Assembly (NCBI GenBank): GCA_900473745.1
Contig: UCMW01000008.1
Span: 1 to 64,000 of the forward strand
Length of the DNA stretch: 64,000 nt
DNA from: Hyphomicrobiales bacterium
GTDB taxonomy: Bacteria > Pseudomonadota > Alphaproteobacteria > Rhizobiales > Rhizobiaceae
Direction: 5' to 3'
In this document: positions 52,039-61,958 of the stretch, piece after piece
Numbering within the stretch: position 1 is the stretch's first letter
Layout of the letters: each line of letters begins with the position of its first letter
Program-made: the position numbers and the translations under genes
Notes under the pieces: model-generated
Told to the model about the DNA's origin: nothing
Seen by the model: only the letters and a program-made list of their open reading frames with translations
The model's database searches: none

Positions 52039-53460
52039 TCAGAACTGGCCGGCCCAGGGACCGTGATGGATGTCCTTGCCGTCGAGCCGATCGAAGCCAT
52101 GCGCGCCGAAGAAGTCGCGCTGTGCCTGGATGAGGTTCGCCGTGCCGCGGCCGCGACGATAGGTGTCGAAGTAGGACAGTGCCGAGGCGATCGCCGGCAC
52201 CGGCAGGCCCGAGAGCGCAGCATGGGCAACGACTCGGCGCAGCGCCCCGTCGGTTTCCTTGACCATTTCGGCGAAGGCCGGCGTGACGACGAGATTCGGC
52301 ACGTTCGGATCCTTGGTGAAGGCCGAGGTGATCTCGTCGAGGAACTGCGAGCGGATGATGCAGCCGGCGCGCCAGATGCGCGCGATCGTCGGCATGGGCA
52401 GCGACCAGCCGAAATCTTCCGAAGCCGACGACATGACCGCAAAGCCTTGCGCATAGGCCGCGATCTTGGCGGCGAGCAATGCGTTTTCGAGATCGGCGAT
52501 GAAGGCGGCCTTGTCTTTGGGGGTCTCCACGAGGGCCGGCAGACCGAAAAGCTTTTCGGCGGCCAGACGCTCCTCGCGCAGCGACGACAGCACGCGACCG
52601 GAGACCGCAGCCTCGATGCCGGAGGCGGCAACCGCGAGGTTCTGCGCTTCGATGGCAGACCACTTGCCAGTGCCCTTCTGGCCGGCGGCGTCAACGATGA
52701 CATCGACCATCGGCTTGCCTGTTTCGGGATCGGTGGCCTTCAGGACCTTCTCGGTGATTTCGATCAGGTAGGAGTTGAGGCGGCCCTTGTTCCACTCGCC
52801 GAAGATCTCGCCGATCTCGGCTGCCGACATCTTCAGGCCATCGCGCAGGATGCCGTAGATCTCGGCGATCATCTGCATGTCGGCATATTCGATGCCGTTG
52901 TGGATCGTCTTGACGAAGTGGCCGGCGCCGTCGGTGCCGAGCCAGGCGACGCAAGGGTCGTCGTTGAACTTGGCAGCGATCGAAGTGAGGACCGGCTCGA
53001 CGCGCTTCCAGCTTTCCTCGGTGCCGCCGACCATGATGGAGGGACCGTGACGGGCACCCTCTTCACCGCCGGATACGCCCATGCCGATGAAGGTGAAGCC
53101 GGTCCCGGCGAGCTTTTCGAAGCGCGCGACCGTGTCACGGAAATTGGCATTGCCGGCATCGATCATGATGTCGTTCTGGGCGAGATACGGCATCAGCGCC
53201 GCCATCTGCTGGTCCACGGCTTCACCGGCCTTGATCATGATGATGATCGGGCGCGGCGGGCGGATGGCAGCGACGAATTCTTCGATCGTATGGCAACCGA
53301 TGATTTGGCCGGCAAGGTCGCCGGCCTCTGCCAGGAATTCGTCCGTGCGCGCCGGTGTGCGATTGAAGACCGCGATCCGATTGCCCTTTTCGGCAATGTT
53401 GAGCGCCAAATTGGAGCCCATGACTCCGAGACCGATCAGTCCGATTTCCGCTTGCTGCAC
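52039..53460 (-). CDS. gnd: 6-phosphogluconate dehydrogenase (decarboxylating)
   Basis: This 473-residue NADP-dependent enzyme of the pentose phosphate pathway converts 6-phosphogluconate to ribulose 5-phosphate and CO2. The Rossmann motif is GLIGLGVMGSNLALN (residues 6-20), with MGVSGGEEGARHGPSIM and the catalytic Lys in HFVKTIHNGIEYADMQ. Length matches the long-chain form. A GTG start at 53460 has GGAGG 7 bases upstream; frames extending further upstream were rejected. Confidence 0.95.
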   Translation of the reverse strand: MQQAEIGLIGLGVMGSNLALNIAEKGNRIAVFNRTPARTDEFLAEAGDLAGQIIGCHTIEEFVAAIRPPRPIIIMIKAGEAVDQQMAALMPYLAQNDIMIDAGNANFRDTVARFEKLAGTGFTFIGMGVSGGEEGARHGPSIMVGGTEESWKRVEPVLTSIAAKFNDDPCVAWLGTDGAGHFVKTIHNGIEYADMQMIAEIYGILRDGLKMSAAEIGEIFGEWNKGRLNSYLIEITEKVLKATDPETGKPMVDVIVDAAGQKGTGKWSAIEAQNLAVAASGIEAAVSGRVLSSLREERLAAEKLFGLPALVETPKDKAAFIADLENALLAAKIAAYAQGFAVMSSASEDFGWSLPMPTIARIWRAGCIIRSQFLDEITSAFTKDPNVPNLVVTPAFAEMVKETDGALRRVVAHAALSGLPVPAIASALSYFDTYRRGRGTANLIQAQRDFFGAHGFDRLDGKDIHHGPWAGQF

Positions 53461-53556
53461 GATGTAGCCTCCGCATGCAAATTTTTGGATGCGGCTTTCT
53501 CGCATCCGCGAAGGCATGCGGCAAGAGCGAAGTTTGACCGTTCGGTAAACGCTGCA

Positions 53557-53712
53557 TCAAGCATCGGGCTTGTCGTCCTTGTCCGAGAGGACACGCCAGG
53601 CGGCACCGTCGAGGTCTTCATATTGGCCGCTTTTCAGCGACCAGAGGAAGGCAAAGAGGCCGAGACCGCCGAGGAAGAGCGCGATCGGGATGAGGAAGAT
53701 CAACATGTTCAT
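53557..53712 (-). CDS. fixS: cbb3-type oxidase assembly protein CcoS/FixS
   Basis: This 51-residue protein has one membrane helix (about residues 3-25) followed by the SGQYEDLDGAAWRVL segment that marks CcoS. It is needed to put cofactors into cbb3 oxidase. Its start overlaps the fixI stop by 4 bases (ATGA). It ends the fixGHIS operon. Confidence 0.93.
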   Translation of the reverse strand: MNMLIFLIPIALFLGGLGLFAFLWSLKSGQYEDLDGAAWRVLSDKDDKPDA

Positions 53713-56018
53713 GCGGCGATCCTCGCATCATCAGGGGTTCCTGGCGAGACCGTCACGATGGTCTCGCGTGCCAAGGCATTCTCGTCCAGCGCTAGCCGGT
53801 TGAGGCGCAGCGCATTGGCGACCACGATGATCGACGAGGTCGACATGGCAACGGCCGCGATCAGCGGCGTAGCGTAGCCGAGGAGCGCGATCGGAACGGC
53901 GATGACGTTGTAGCCGATGGCGAGCGCGAAGTTCTCGCGGATCAGGCGACCCGCGCGGCGCGACGCCTCGATCGCAAACGGCACGGCTTCGAGCCCGTCG
54001 CGCATGAAGACGAAGTCGGCGGCCTGGCGACCGACATCGGCGGCAGTGGCCGGTGCCATCGAGACATGCGCTGACGAGAGCGCTGGAGCGTCGTTGATGC
54101 CGTCACCGACCATCAGCACGCGGCGCCCACGCGCCGAAGCATCCGCGCAGGATTCCGCTTTTTCGCGCGGGGTGAGACCGGCTCGCCAGTTGTCGATGCC
54201 GAGATCGGCTGCAAGCTTGGCGACGACTGGCGCGCGGTCGCCCGAGAGAATGCCGAGCTCGAGGCCGGAATTTTTCAGGGCCTCGATCGAGGACCGGGCA
54301 CGAGGGCGCAGCATATCCTCGAACAGATAGGTGGCGCGTTCGATGCCGTCGAGCGAAAGAACCACTTCCGAATAGGGCTTGTCGCTGACATCGATCGGCT
54401 GCGTGGCACAGGCGAAGCGACGATTGCCGAGACGCCAGACGCCCTCCTCCGTCTCCGCCTCGACGCCAGCACCCGGCACTTCGCGAACGATGTCGAAACC
54501 GCGCGGCTGGCCGCCATAGGCAGCCCAGAGTGCCCGAGACAGCGGGTGACGCGAATGAGCAGCGAGACCGGCGGCGACGCCGAAGGAAACGGGCTCCAGA
54601 CGGGCAGCATCGACAACGCGTGGACGGCCCAGCGTCAGCGTTCCCGTCTTGTCGAAGGCGACGGCCTCGATTTCGGCGAGACGCTCCATGGCCGAGCCAT
54701 CCTTGACCATGACGCCCGCCTTGAACAGGCGGCCGGCGGCAACGACCTGGACGACCGGCACGGCAAGGCCGAGCGCACAGGGGCAGGTGATGATGAGTAC
54801 GGCGATCGCGACCATCATCGCGTGTTTCCAGTCACCGTCGTAAAGTCCCCAGGCGACGAAGGAGGTGATGGCGAGCAGATGCACGGCCGGCGAGTAGTAT
54901 TGCGCAGCGCGGTCGGCGATGCGGCGGTAGCGCGCCCTGCCCCCTTCGGCCGCCTCCATGAGGTGGATGATTTCGGAGAGGAACGAATTCTGAGCCGTGG
55001 CAGTCGCGCGCACGGTGAGCGAGCCCGTGAGGCTGAGCGTGCCGGCCTGGACTTCGGAACCCAGCCGGACAGAGACCGGCGCACTTTCCCCGTTGACGAT
55101 CGACATGTCGAGATCACTCTCACCGGAGACCACGAGGCCATCGACGGGAATGCGGTCACCAGCCGCAATCGCCACCTGGTCATCGACGCGGATCTCGTCG
55201 ACGGCGCGATATTCGCGTGAGCCATCCGCTGCAAGCACCATCGCGCCGCGCGGATTGAGGCGGGCAAGCCCGCTGATCGCGGACCGTGCCCTGTCGCGCA
55301 TGATGTGGTCGAGCGTGCGGCCTATCAGCAGGAAGAACAGCAGCGACGCCGTCGCATCGAAATAGGCATGCTCGCCGTGATGGATGGTTTCCCAGAGCGA
55401 GGCGAAATAGGAAAGCGTGATGCCGATCGCGATCGGCACATCCATATTGGTACGGCCGTGTTTCAGGGCGTTCCAGGCAGACTCGTAGAAGAAGCGGCCG
55501 GCATAGATCAGCGCCGGTGCGGCGATCATGGCCGAGATCCAGTGGAAGAGATCGCGTGTAGAAGCTTCCGCCCCCGACCAGACGGAGACGGACAGGAGCA
55601 TGATATTGGTCGCGGCAAAGCCTGAAACGGCAACCGCCCGGATCAACTTGTTGCGTAACGCGTCGGAAGCTTCCTCGGCGGCCGTGAAGAGATGGGCGGA
55701 ATAGCCGGTCGAGGCGATAGCGCGCGCGAGATTGACAGGGTCGGTCTCGACACCGTCGACGGTTTCCTTCCAGACAACGGAAACGCGCTTGGTCGAAAGG
55801 TTGACGCGTGCACGCTCGACCTCAGACAATGCCCTGAGCACGCCCTCGACCGTGGAGATACAGGTGCCGCAATGGACCGCGGGCACGCTCATGTCGACCT
55901 GCCAGAGGCCGGGGCCGACAGCGCGGCTGGAGAGCTTCAGCTCCTCCGCCGACGGCAGGGAGACCCCTGCCCGTTCGAGGTCGAGTGCGCCTTCGGTCCC
56001 TGCTGCACAGCAACTCAT
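53709..56018 (-). CDS. fixI: Copper-transporting P-type ATPase FixI/CcoI
   Basis: This 769-residue P1B-type ATPase supplies copper to cbb3 oxidase. An N-terminal metal-binding domain carries HCGTC (about residues 50-54), and a second cysteine pair sits at the very start (MSCC). The copper-site CPC is in ITCPCALGLAVPV, with the phosphorylation site DKTGT and hinge GDGINDAPAL. Eight membrane helices are present. The ATG at 56018 has GGGAG 7 bases upstream and overlaps the end of fixH. Confidence 0.96.
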   Translation of the reverse strand: MSCCAAGTEGALDLERAGVSLPSAEELKLSSRAVGPGLWQVDMSVPAVHCGTCISTVEGVLRALSEVERARVNLSTKRVSVVWKETVDGVETDPVNLARAIASTGYSAHLFTAAEEASDALRNKLIRAVAVSGFAATNIMLLSVSVWSGAEASTRDLFHWISAMIAAPALIYAGRFFYESAWNALKHGRTNMDVPIAIGITLSYFASLWETIHHGEHAYFDATASLLFFLLIGRTLDHIMRDRARSAISGLARLNPRGAMVLAADGSREYRAVDEIRVDDQVAIAAGDRIPVDGLVVSGESDLDMSIVNGESAPVSVRLGSEVQAGTLSLTGSLTVRATATAQNSFLSEIIHLMEAAEGGRARYRRIADRAAQYYSPAVHLLAITSFVAWGLYDGDWKHAMMVAIAVLIITCPCALGLAVPVVQVVAAGRLFKAGVMVKDGSAMERLAEIEAVAFDKTGTLTLGRPRVVDAARLEPVSFGVAAGLAAHSRHPLSRALWAAYGGQPRGFDIVREVPGAGVEAETEEGVWRLGNRRFACATQPIDVSDKPYSEVVLSLDGIERATYLFEDMLRPRARSSIEALKNSGLELGILSGDRAPVVAKLAADLGIDNWRAGLTPREKAESCADASARGRRVLMVGDGINDAPALSSAHVSMAPATAADVGRQAADFVFMRDGLEAVPFAIEASRRAGRLIRENFALAIGYNVIAVPIALLGYATPLIAAVAMSTSSIIVVANALRLNRLALDENALARETIVTVSPGTPDDARIAA

Positions 56019-56020
56019 CG

Positions 56021-56509
56021 TCATTCTCCCGAAACGGTGATCCGTTTGGCCTCATGCATGATCATCTTGCCGTCCTTGCTCGCCTGCATCTCGACGATCC
56101 AGCTGCCAGTAAGGATGACCCTGTCTGCCAGATAGAAACCGTTACCGGCCGGCGTCAGCTGCAGTTCGAAATCCTGGGCAGTGCCAACAGGACGCTTGAA
56201 ATGGGCGGTCACCGAATCAGCCACGACCGGCGTGTTTTCCGGCAGGGTCAGGCGGTAGCGCATGCCCTTGGCATCGACCTGGAGCTCGCCGGCAATGCCG
56301 GTCGCCAGCATGTCGCGGATGGCCGCCGTCTTGCCGTTGAACTGCTGGCTGGCGACATAGGTGTTCTTCACCACGAGACCGCTCCAGGTGGACGTCGCGA
56401 AGTAGGCCATGGTGAAGTTGACCGTGATGATCGTGCCGAAGAAGGCCAGCATGATCGCCAGCATGTGCCAGCCGGTGAAGTTGAAGGGCTTTTTTGCGTC
56501 AGTCGTCAT
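56021..56509 (-). CDS. fixH: cbb3 oxidase assembly protein FixH/CcoH
   Basis: This 162-residue membrane protein has one N-terminal membrane helix (about residues 14-36) and a periplasmic beta domain. FNFTGWHMLAIMLAFFGTIITVN and GLVVKNTYVASQQFN are the conserved parts. CcoH stabilises cbb3 assembly intermediates. The start at 56509 overlaps the end of fixG by 11 bases. Confidence 0.93.
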   Translation of the reverse strand: MTTDAKKPFNFTGWHMLAIMLAFFGTIITVNFTMAYFATSTWSGLVVKNTYVASQQFNGKTAAIRDMLATGIAGELQVDAKGMRYRLTLPENTPVVADSVTAHFKRPVGTAQDFELQLTPAGNGFYLADRVILTGSWIVEMQASKDGKMIMHEAKRITVSGE

Positions 56510-58091
56510 ATTTCTCTCCCGGTCCCATGAAGACGGCTTCATAGACATCGCGCTCGTCACTGCCCTGATCCTTGGCAATGAACTGAAATTCCTGATTGTC
56601 GTCCTCGACCTTGTCACCCGCGAGCGTCACGAAGACCTTGAGCGTGGTCGCCTCGTCCGGTTCGACCGAGACGGTGAAGGCACGGGCGGGCTGCTGGCTG
56701 AAGCCGTTGATCTTCATCGTCGCATCCGGCAGGCCCTCCAGGGACACCTCGATATCGCGTGGAACCGCGATCATGTTGAGGATGCGGATCGTATAGCCAT
56801 TGCGGATCGACCCGTCGGATTCGAGCACGAATTGCGGATTGCGGTCATGCAGGACATTGAGCTCCAGACGATCACGGCCGAGAAGCGCCACGAGCATGCC
56901 AATGCCGACCGCCGTCCAAACCCCCATGTAGAGAAGCGTCCGGGCGCGGAAGATGACACGCCAGTCGAAATGTCGGATCTTGTCCGAGAAGCTGCCGTCT
57001 TCGTTGCGCACCTTCTTCGGATCGATTGCTGTTGCGCCGCCATTGGTCGCGAGCGCCATGTTTGACTGATACTCATCCAGCGTGGCATAGGCGATCAGAC
57101 CGCGCGGCTTGCCGATCTTGTCCATGACGCCGTCGCAGGCGTCGATGCAGAGCGCACAGGTGATACATTCCAGCTGCTGTCCGTCGCGGATATCGATGCC
57201 CATGGGACAGACGGCGACACAGGCGTTGCAATCGACGCAGTCACCGACCGATTCACCGGCAGCGACCGCCTTCTTTGCATGGCGCGTGCGCGGTTCGCCG
57301 CGCCAGTCGTTATAGGTGACGACCAGCGAATTTTCGTCGAGCATGGCGGCCTGGATACGCGGCCAGGGGCACATGTAGATGCAGACCTGTTCGCGCATCA
57401 ATCCGCCGAAAACATAAGTGGTGGCCGTCAAGATGGCGACGGTCAGGTAGGCGACAGGTGCCGCATTGCCGGTGATGAAGTCCATGGCGAGATCAGGCGC
57501 GTCTGCGAAGTAGAAGATCCAGGCGCCACCGGTCAAAACGCCGATCAGGATCCAAGTCGCATGCTTGCTCACCCGCTTCCAGATCTTGTCGAGGGTCCAG
57601 GGTCCCGATTCGAGCTTGATCCGCGCGTTGCGGTCGCCCTCGATGAAGCGCTCCACCACGAGGAATAGATCGACCCATACCGTCTGCGGACAGGTGTAGC
57701 CGCACCAGGCCCGGCCGACGGCGGATGTCAGAAGGAAGAGGCCAAACCCGGCCATAACGAGCAGGCCCGCGACGAAGAAGAATTCCTGCGGCCAGATCTC
57801 GATGAAGAAGAAATAGAAGCGCCGATGGGCGATGTCGATCAGGACAGCCTGGTCTGGCGCAAACTCGCCGCGATCCCAGCGAAGCCAGGGCGTCAGATAA
57901 TAAATGCCGAGCGTGATCGCCATGACGATCCACTTGAAGCGGCGGAAGCTGCCCTCGGCACGCTTGGGAAATATCTTCTTCCGGGCTTCGTAAAGGGGGC
58001 CGCGGGTCTTCGCCGACATCACCGCCTCAGCATCGAGTCTCTCGATATCGGGCAATTCGGTGACATGTGTCTGATCGGCATGCAGGTTCAT
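56499..58091 (-). CDS. fixG: Cytochrome c oxidase accessory protein FixG/CcoG
   Basis: This 530-residue membrane iron-sulfur protein has about five membrane segments and two ferredoxin-like clusters: DCVDCNACVAVCPMGID and CITCALCIDACD near residues 280-325. The CGYTCPQTVW and CIYMCPWPR motifs lie in the membrane part. CcoG reduces copper for cbb3 assembly in related bacteria. It is the first gene of fixGHIS, with a FixK-type box about 60 bases upstream of its start. Confidence 0.96.
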   Translation of the reverse strand: MNLHADQTHVTELPDIERLDAEAVMSAKTRGPLYEARKKIFPKRAEGSFRRFKWIVMAITLGIYYLTPWLRWDRGEFAPDQAVLIDIAHRRFYFFFIEIWPQEFFFVAGLLVMAGFGLFLLTSAVGRAWCGYTCPQTVWVDLFLVVERFIEGDRNARIKLESGPWTLDKIWKRVSKHATWILIGVLTGGAWIFYFADAPDLAMDFITGNAAPVAYLTVAILTATTYVFGGLMREQVCIYMCPWPRIQAAMLDENSLVVTYNDWRGEPRTRHAKKAVAAGESVGDCVDCNACVAVCPMGIDIRDGQQLECITCALCIDACDGVMDKIGKPRGLIAYATLDEYQSNMALATNGGATAIDPKKVRNEDGSFSDKIRHFDWRVIFRARTLLYMGVWTAVGIGMLVALLGRDRLELNVLHDRNPQFVLESDGSIRNGYTIRILNMIAVPRDIEVSLEGLPDATMKINGFSQQPARAFTVSVEPDEATTLKVFVTLAGDKVEDDNQEFQFIAKDQGSDERDVYEAVFMGPGEKYDD

Positions 58092-58149
58092 GGGACGAGG
58101 ACCTTCTTCTGATGCTCGCCTTGTCCCACCTCCCCGGCCAGTCTGCCTT

Positions 58150-58163
58150 GACTTAAGTCAAGC
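58150..58163 (-). promoter_or_regulatory. FixK/FNR box upstream of fixG
   Basis: TTGACTTAAGTCAA is a perfect palindrome of the form TTGA-N6-TCAA, the binding pattern of FixK/FNR-type activators. It lies 58-72 bases upstream of the fixG start, the usual place for a class II activator site. Confidence 0.85.
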
Positions 58164-58210
58164 AGCGGCGAAGCGTCGCAAGACATAGAATTTTCCATAT
58201 CTGCAAACGA

Positions 58211-58238
58211 AAAAGGGCCGCATCCTGCGATGCGGCCC
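58211..58238 (-). terminator. Rho-independent terminator after fixP
   Basis: A 9-bp stem GGGCCGCAT/ATGCGGCCC with a short loop is followed by a T-run on the minus strand (AAAAA at 58210-58214). It ends the fixNOQP operon and separates it from fixGHIS. Confidence 0.9.
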
Positions 58239-58261
58239 GAAGTCGGGAATGGAGGAAAGGC

Positions 58262-59128
58262 CTACTCTCCGCCACCCAACTGGTGGACGTAGACGGTCAG
58301 CTGCTTCACGGTCGTGTCGCCGAGGCGCTGCGCCCAGCCGGGCATCGCGCCGTGGCGCGGCTGGCGGATCTGAGCAGCGATCTGGGCCTCGCCATCGACC
58401 TTCAGCCAGATGGCATCGGCGAGATTCGGCGCCCCGAAGTCGCGATTGCCCTTGGCGTCGTCACCGTGGCAGGACGCGCAGTTGTCGGCATAGAGCTGTT
58501 TGCCCGGCTCTACCATGCTCGCATCGAGGGGCGTACCGGTCAGGCTGACGACATAGGCTGCGACCTGCTTGATCTGCTCGCCGTCGAGCATGTCGGCAAA
58601 GGCCGGCATTTCGGAGATCCGGGTATCCGGATCCTGATCGTAGCGGATCCCGTGGGCGATGGTGGTGTGGATGGCTTCGAGGTCACCACCCCACAGCCAG
58701 TCGTCGTCGTTGAGGTTGGGATAGCCGGCACCGCCGGCCGCACCCGAACCATGGCAGGGCGAGCAATTGACCTTGAAGGCAGCGGCTCCGCCGGCGACGG
58801 CGAACTGGGTCAGTTCCTTGTCGGCGACGATCTGGTCAAGCGGTAGTGTGGCGATCTTGTCGAGGTAGACCGACTGCGCTGATTTCGCCGCAGTCAGTTC
58901 GGCTGCGACTTCCGCACGGCTGGAATAACCGAGCAGACCCTTGGTGTTCTCGGTCAGGAGTGGCCAGGCCGGATACATGATCGTATAGCCGATCGCCCAG
59001 ACGATGGTCGCATAGAAGGTATAGACCCACCAGCGCGGCATCGGATTGTTCAGCTCACGGATGCCATCCCACTCATGGCCGGTGGTTTCGACGCCACTGA
59101 TCTCGTCGATGTGTTTCTTGTCTGCCAT
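58262..59128 (-). CDS. fixP: cbb3 oxidase subunit III, diheme cytochrome c
   Basis: This 288-residue membrane-anchored protein has one N-terminal helix (about residues 33-55) and two c-type heme sites, CSPCH (about 122-126) and CASCH (about 217-221). Met axial ligands are in SEMPAFADML and GAMPGWAQRL. It carries electrons to the catalytic subunit. It begins 3 bases after the fixQ stop codon. Confidence 0.96.
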   Translation of the reverse strand: MADKKHIDEISGVETTGHEWDGIRELNNPMPRWWVYTFYATIVWAIGYTIMYPAWPLLTENTKGLLGYSSRAEVAAELTAAKSAQSVYLDKIATLPLDQIVADKELTQFAVAGGAAAFKVNCSPCHGSGAAGGAGYPNLNDDDWLWGGDLEAIHTTIAHGIRYDQDPDTRISEMPAFADMLDGEQIKQVAAYVVSLTGTPLDASMVEPGKQLYADNCASCHGDDAKGNRDFGAPNLADAIWLKVDGEAQIAAQIRQPRHGAMPGWAQRLGDTTVKQLTVYVHQLGGGE

Positions 59129-59131
59129 TGT

Positions 59132-59284
59132 TCAATCCTCCTTGAGAGGGATGCTGGCCGCGTCGTCGGCAGATTTCTTGCCGCCCGGGCGGAATGTGAA
59201 GAGCACGACTCCGACGAAGAACAGGGTCATGGCGAGCAGGCCCCAGCTGTCGGCGAAGTGGCGCATGGCCGTGTAAGTTTCCAT
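59132..59284 (-). CDS. fixQ: cbb3 oxidase subunit FixQ/CcoQ
   Basis: This 50-residue protein has one membrane helix (about residues 13-33) and the typical FFVGVVLFTFRPGGKK run. CcoQ stabilises the oxidase. A GAGGAG site lies 5 bases before the ATG. It sits between fixO and fixP, as expected. Confidence 0.93.
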   Translation of the reverse strand: METYTAMRHFADSWGLLAMTLFFVGVVLFTFRPGGKKSADDAASIPLKED

Positions 59285-59294
59285 GGTGCTCTCC

Positions 59295-60026
59295 TCAGCG
59301 GTATCCGGTGGCATCGTCATATGTGGAGAAGTCGACAAGCGTGCCGAGCATCTGCAGATAGGCGACGAGTGCGTCCATTTCGGTGAGCTTCGCCGGATCA
59401 CCGTCGAAGTCGCCGATCTTGGCTTTCGGGTATCGTTCCAGGAGACCGGACGTATCGGCATTCGGATCCGCCTGGGCCGCGAGATCGGCGGGCGCCTGAG
59501 CCAGCATGTCTTCGGTGTAGGGTACGCCGACGAGGCTGTTGGCCTTGAGGTCCATCGTGACATCCACCACCTTGAGCGGCGTCGTCTTCAGATACGAGTA
59601 GCTCGGCATGATGGATTCCGGCACGACGTCACGCGGCTCCATCAGATGCTGAACGTGCCATTCGTTCGAATAGCGGTCGCCGACGCGGGCAAGGTCCGGA
59701 CCGGTGCGCTTTGATCCCCACTGGAACGGATGGTCGTACATCGATTCCGCCGCCAGGCTGTAATGACCGTAACGCTCGACCTCGTCCTTGAACGGCCGGA
59801 TCATCTGGCTGTGACAGACATAGCAGCCTTCACGGATGTAGATGTTGCGGCCGGCCAGTTCGAGCGGTGAATAGGGACGCATGCCCTCCACCTTCTCGAT
59901 GGTGTTTTCGAGATAGAAGAGCGGAGCAATTTCCACGATGCCGCCGATGGTGACCACCAGAAGCGAGCCGAGGAAGAGGAGGCTCGTGTTCTTCTCGAGG
60001 ATTGCGTGTTTATCAAGAATGGACAT
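59295..60026 (-). CDS. fixO: cbb3 oxidase subunit II, monoheme cytochrome c
   Basis: This 243-residue protein has an N-terminal membrane helix (about residues 15-38) and one heme c site, CYVCH (about 71-75), with the family run [17 protein letters not shown]. The Met ligand is in MPSYSYL. The ATG at 60026 has AAAGGAAGG upstream. Confidence 0.96.
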   Translation of the reverse strand: MSILDKHAILEKNTSLLFLGSLLVVTIGGIVEIAPLFYLENTIEKVEGMRPYSPLELAGRNIYIREGCYVCHSQMIRPFKDEVERYGHYSLAAESMYDHPFQWGSKRTGPDLARVGDRYSNEWHVQHLMEPRDVVPESIMPSYSYLKTTPLKVVDVTMDLKANSLVGVPYTEDMLAQAPADLAAQADPNADTSGLLERYPKAKIGDFDGDPAKLTEMDALVAYLQMLGTLVDFSTYDDATGYR

Positions 60027-60039
60027 GAGAGCCTTCCTT

Positions 60040-61680
60040 TCATTCAGCCGGCTGCGCAGCAGCGGGCATGACCGTTCCGGCGATCGGCGCTTCCTGGCGC
60101 TCATAGCCGAGGATGGTCATCAGGACGTTGTAGGCCATGACAAAACCGCCGAGCAGATACATGGCACCGCCGATGGCCCGCAGCACGAAGTAGGGATGCA
60201 TGGCCGCGACCGACTCGGCGAAGGAGTAGACCAGGAAGCCCTGCGCGTCGTATTCGCGCCACATCAGGCCCTGCTGGATGCCTGCGACCCAGAGCACGGC
60301 CGCATAGACGACGATACCGAGCGTGGCGAGCCAGAAGTGCCAGTTCACCAGGCGCAGCGAGTAGAGCCGGTTGCGGTTCCAAAGCTTCGGCGTCAGGTAG
60401 TAGATGGCACCGAAGGTGATCATGCCGACCCAGCCGAGAGCGCCCGAGTGAACGTGACCGATGGTCCATTCGGTATAGTGGCTGAGCGAGTTGACGGCCT
60501 TGATCGACATCATCGGGCCTTCGAAGGTCGACATGCCGTAGAAGGCGATCGCAATCACCATCATGCGGATGATCGGGTCGGTGCGGATCTTGTCCCAGGC
60601 GCCGGATAGCGTCATCAGGCCGTTGATCATGCCGCCCCAGGAGGGCATCCACAGCATGATCGAAAAGACCATGCCGAGCGTCTGTGCCCAATCGGGCAGA
60701 GCCGTGTAGTGCAGGTGGTGCGGACCTGCCCAGATATACATGAAGATCAGAGCCCAGAAGTGGATGATCGACAGGCGGTAGGAGTAGACCGGACGTTCGG
60801 CCTGTTTGGGCACGAAGTAATACATCATGCCGAGGAAGCCTGCGGTCAGGAAGAAGCCGACGGCATTGTGGCCGTACCACCACTGGGTCAGGGCATCCTG
60901 GACGCCGGCAAAGGCCGAATAACTCTTGATGCCGAGGAAGGAGACCGGGATCGCGAGATTGTTGACGATGTGCAACATCGCGATCGTGATGATGAAGGAC
61001 AGATAGAACCAGTTGGCCACATAGATATGGCTCTCTTTTCGCCGGATGATCGTGCCCATGAAGGTGATCAGATAGGCGACCCAGACGGCCGTCAGCCAGA
61101 GATCGACATACCATTCCGGCTCGGCATATTCGCGGCCCTGGGTGATGCCCAGAAGATAACCGGTGGCGGCCATGACGATGAAGAACTGGTAGCCCCAGAA
61201 GACAAACCAGCCGAGATTGCCGCCGAACAGGCGTGCACGCGAGGTCCGTTGGACGACATAGAACGACGTCGCGATCAGCGCATTGCCGCCGAAGGCGAAG
61301 ATGACGGCCGAGGTGTGCAGCGGGCGCAGGCGCCCGAAATTCAGCCAGGGCTCGATGTTGAGATCGGGATAGGCGAGCTGCAAGGCGACGATGACGCCGA
61401 CGAGGAAGCCGACGACACCCCAGAAGACGGTGGCAATGACACCATAACGGACGACCTCGTCGAAATATTCCGACTGCGGCGCCTTGGGCTTGGATGCGGA
61501 GGAGGATGCCGTGGACGGAGCGAACTGCATCCGACGCAACATGACGATCGTGCCCGCGGTGAGCACGAAGAAGGCAACCCACATATGGGCTGCGAAGAGA
61601 CTGTCCTGGGTGAAGGCCACCCCGAGCAGCGCGGCGAAGGCTAAGACCGCCATCACCAGTGTCTCGAACGTATAATTCAT
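60040..61680 (-). CDS. fixN: cbb3-type cytochrome oxidase subunit I
   Basis: This 546-residue catalytic subunit with twelve membrane helices reduces oxygen to water at high affinity. The heme b and CuB ligands are visible in [45 protein letters not shown] and [16 protein letters not shown]. It is the first gene of fixNOQP. The start at 61680 gives the usual MNYTFET beginning. A FixK-type box lies about 110 bases upstream. Confidence 0.97.
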   Translation of the reverse strand: MNYTFETLVMAVLAFAALLGVAFTQDSLFAAHMWVAFFVLTAGTIVMLRRMQFAPSTASSSASKPKAPQSEYFDEVVRYGVIATVFWGVVGFLVGVIVALQLAYPDLNIEPWLNFGRLRPLHTSAVIFAFGGNALIATSFYVVQRTSRARLFGGNLGWFVFWGYQFFIVMAATGYLLGITQGREYAEPEWYVDLWLTAVWVAYLITFMGTIIRRKESHIYVANWFYLSFIITIAMLHIVNNLAIPVSFLGIKSYSAFAGVQDALTQWWYGHNAVGFFLTAGFLGMMYYFVPKQAERPVYSYRLSIIHFWALIFMYIWAGPHHLHYTALPDWAQTLGMVFSIMLWMPSWGGMINGLMTLSGAWDKIRTDPIIRMMVIAIAFYGMSTFEGPMMSIKAVNSLSHYTEWTIGHVHSGALGWVGMITFGAIYYLTPKLWNRNRLYSLRLVNWHFWLATLGIVVYAAVLWVAGIQQGLMWREYDAQGFLVYSFAESVAAMHPYFVLRAIGGAMYLLGGFVMAYNVLMTILGYERQEAPIAGTVMPAAAQPAE

Positions 61681-61788
61681 TGTTGGAATCCCCCAACGCT
61701 TGCTGATCTCATCGCGAGGGGAGCCCGGCCCTGGGGAAGAATCCTCCCGCGTCGAATGCACCATTCGCATTGAGGGACCCAGGCCACC

Positions 61789-61802
61789 TTGATCCAAGTC
61801 AA
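61789..61802. promoter_or_regulatory. FixK/FNR box between fixN and the hemerythrin gene
   Basis: TTGATCCAAGTCAA fits TTGA-N6-TCAA. It lies 109-122 bases upstream of the fixN start and 157-170 bases upstream of the divergent hemerythrin start, so it could serve both. Its distance to fixN suggests a leader of about 70 bases. Confidence 0.8.
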
Positions 61803-61958
61803 TGCGACCGCCGCTAAAATTCGCGAGGTTCGGGACAGCAACCGGGTTCGCGAACTGTCGAGCGCCAGGGCTCAAGACCGCAGGGCGCAAGTGCCCTCAT
61901 GCCGTGTCTTGGAGTACTGGGGTGCCATGCGGCGGAGACCCCGTTGGAGAGAACGGAC

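Noticed and set aside
51955..53877. 640-codon plus-strand frame
   Set aside because: It is antisense to gnd and to the start of fixS/fixI; both are certain genes.
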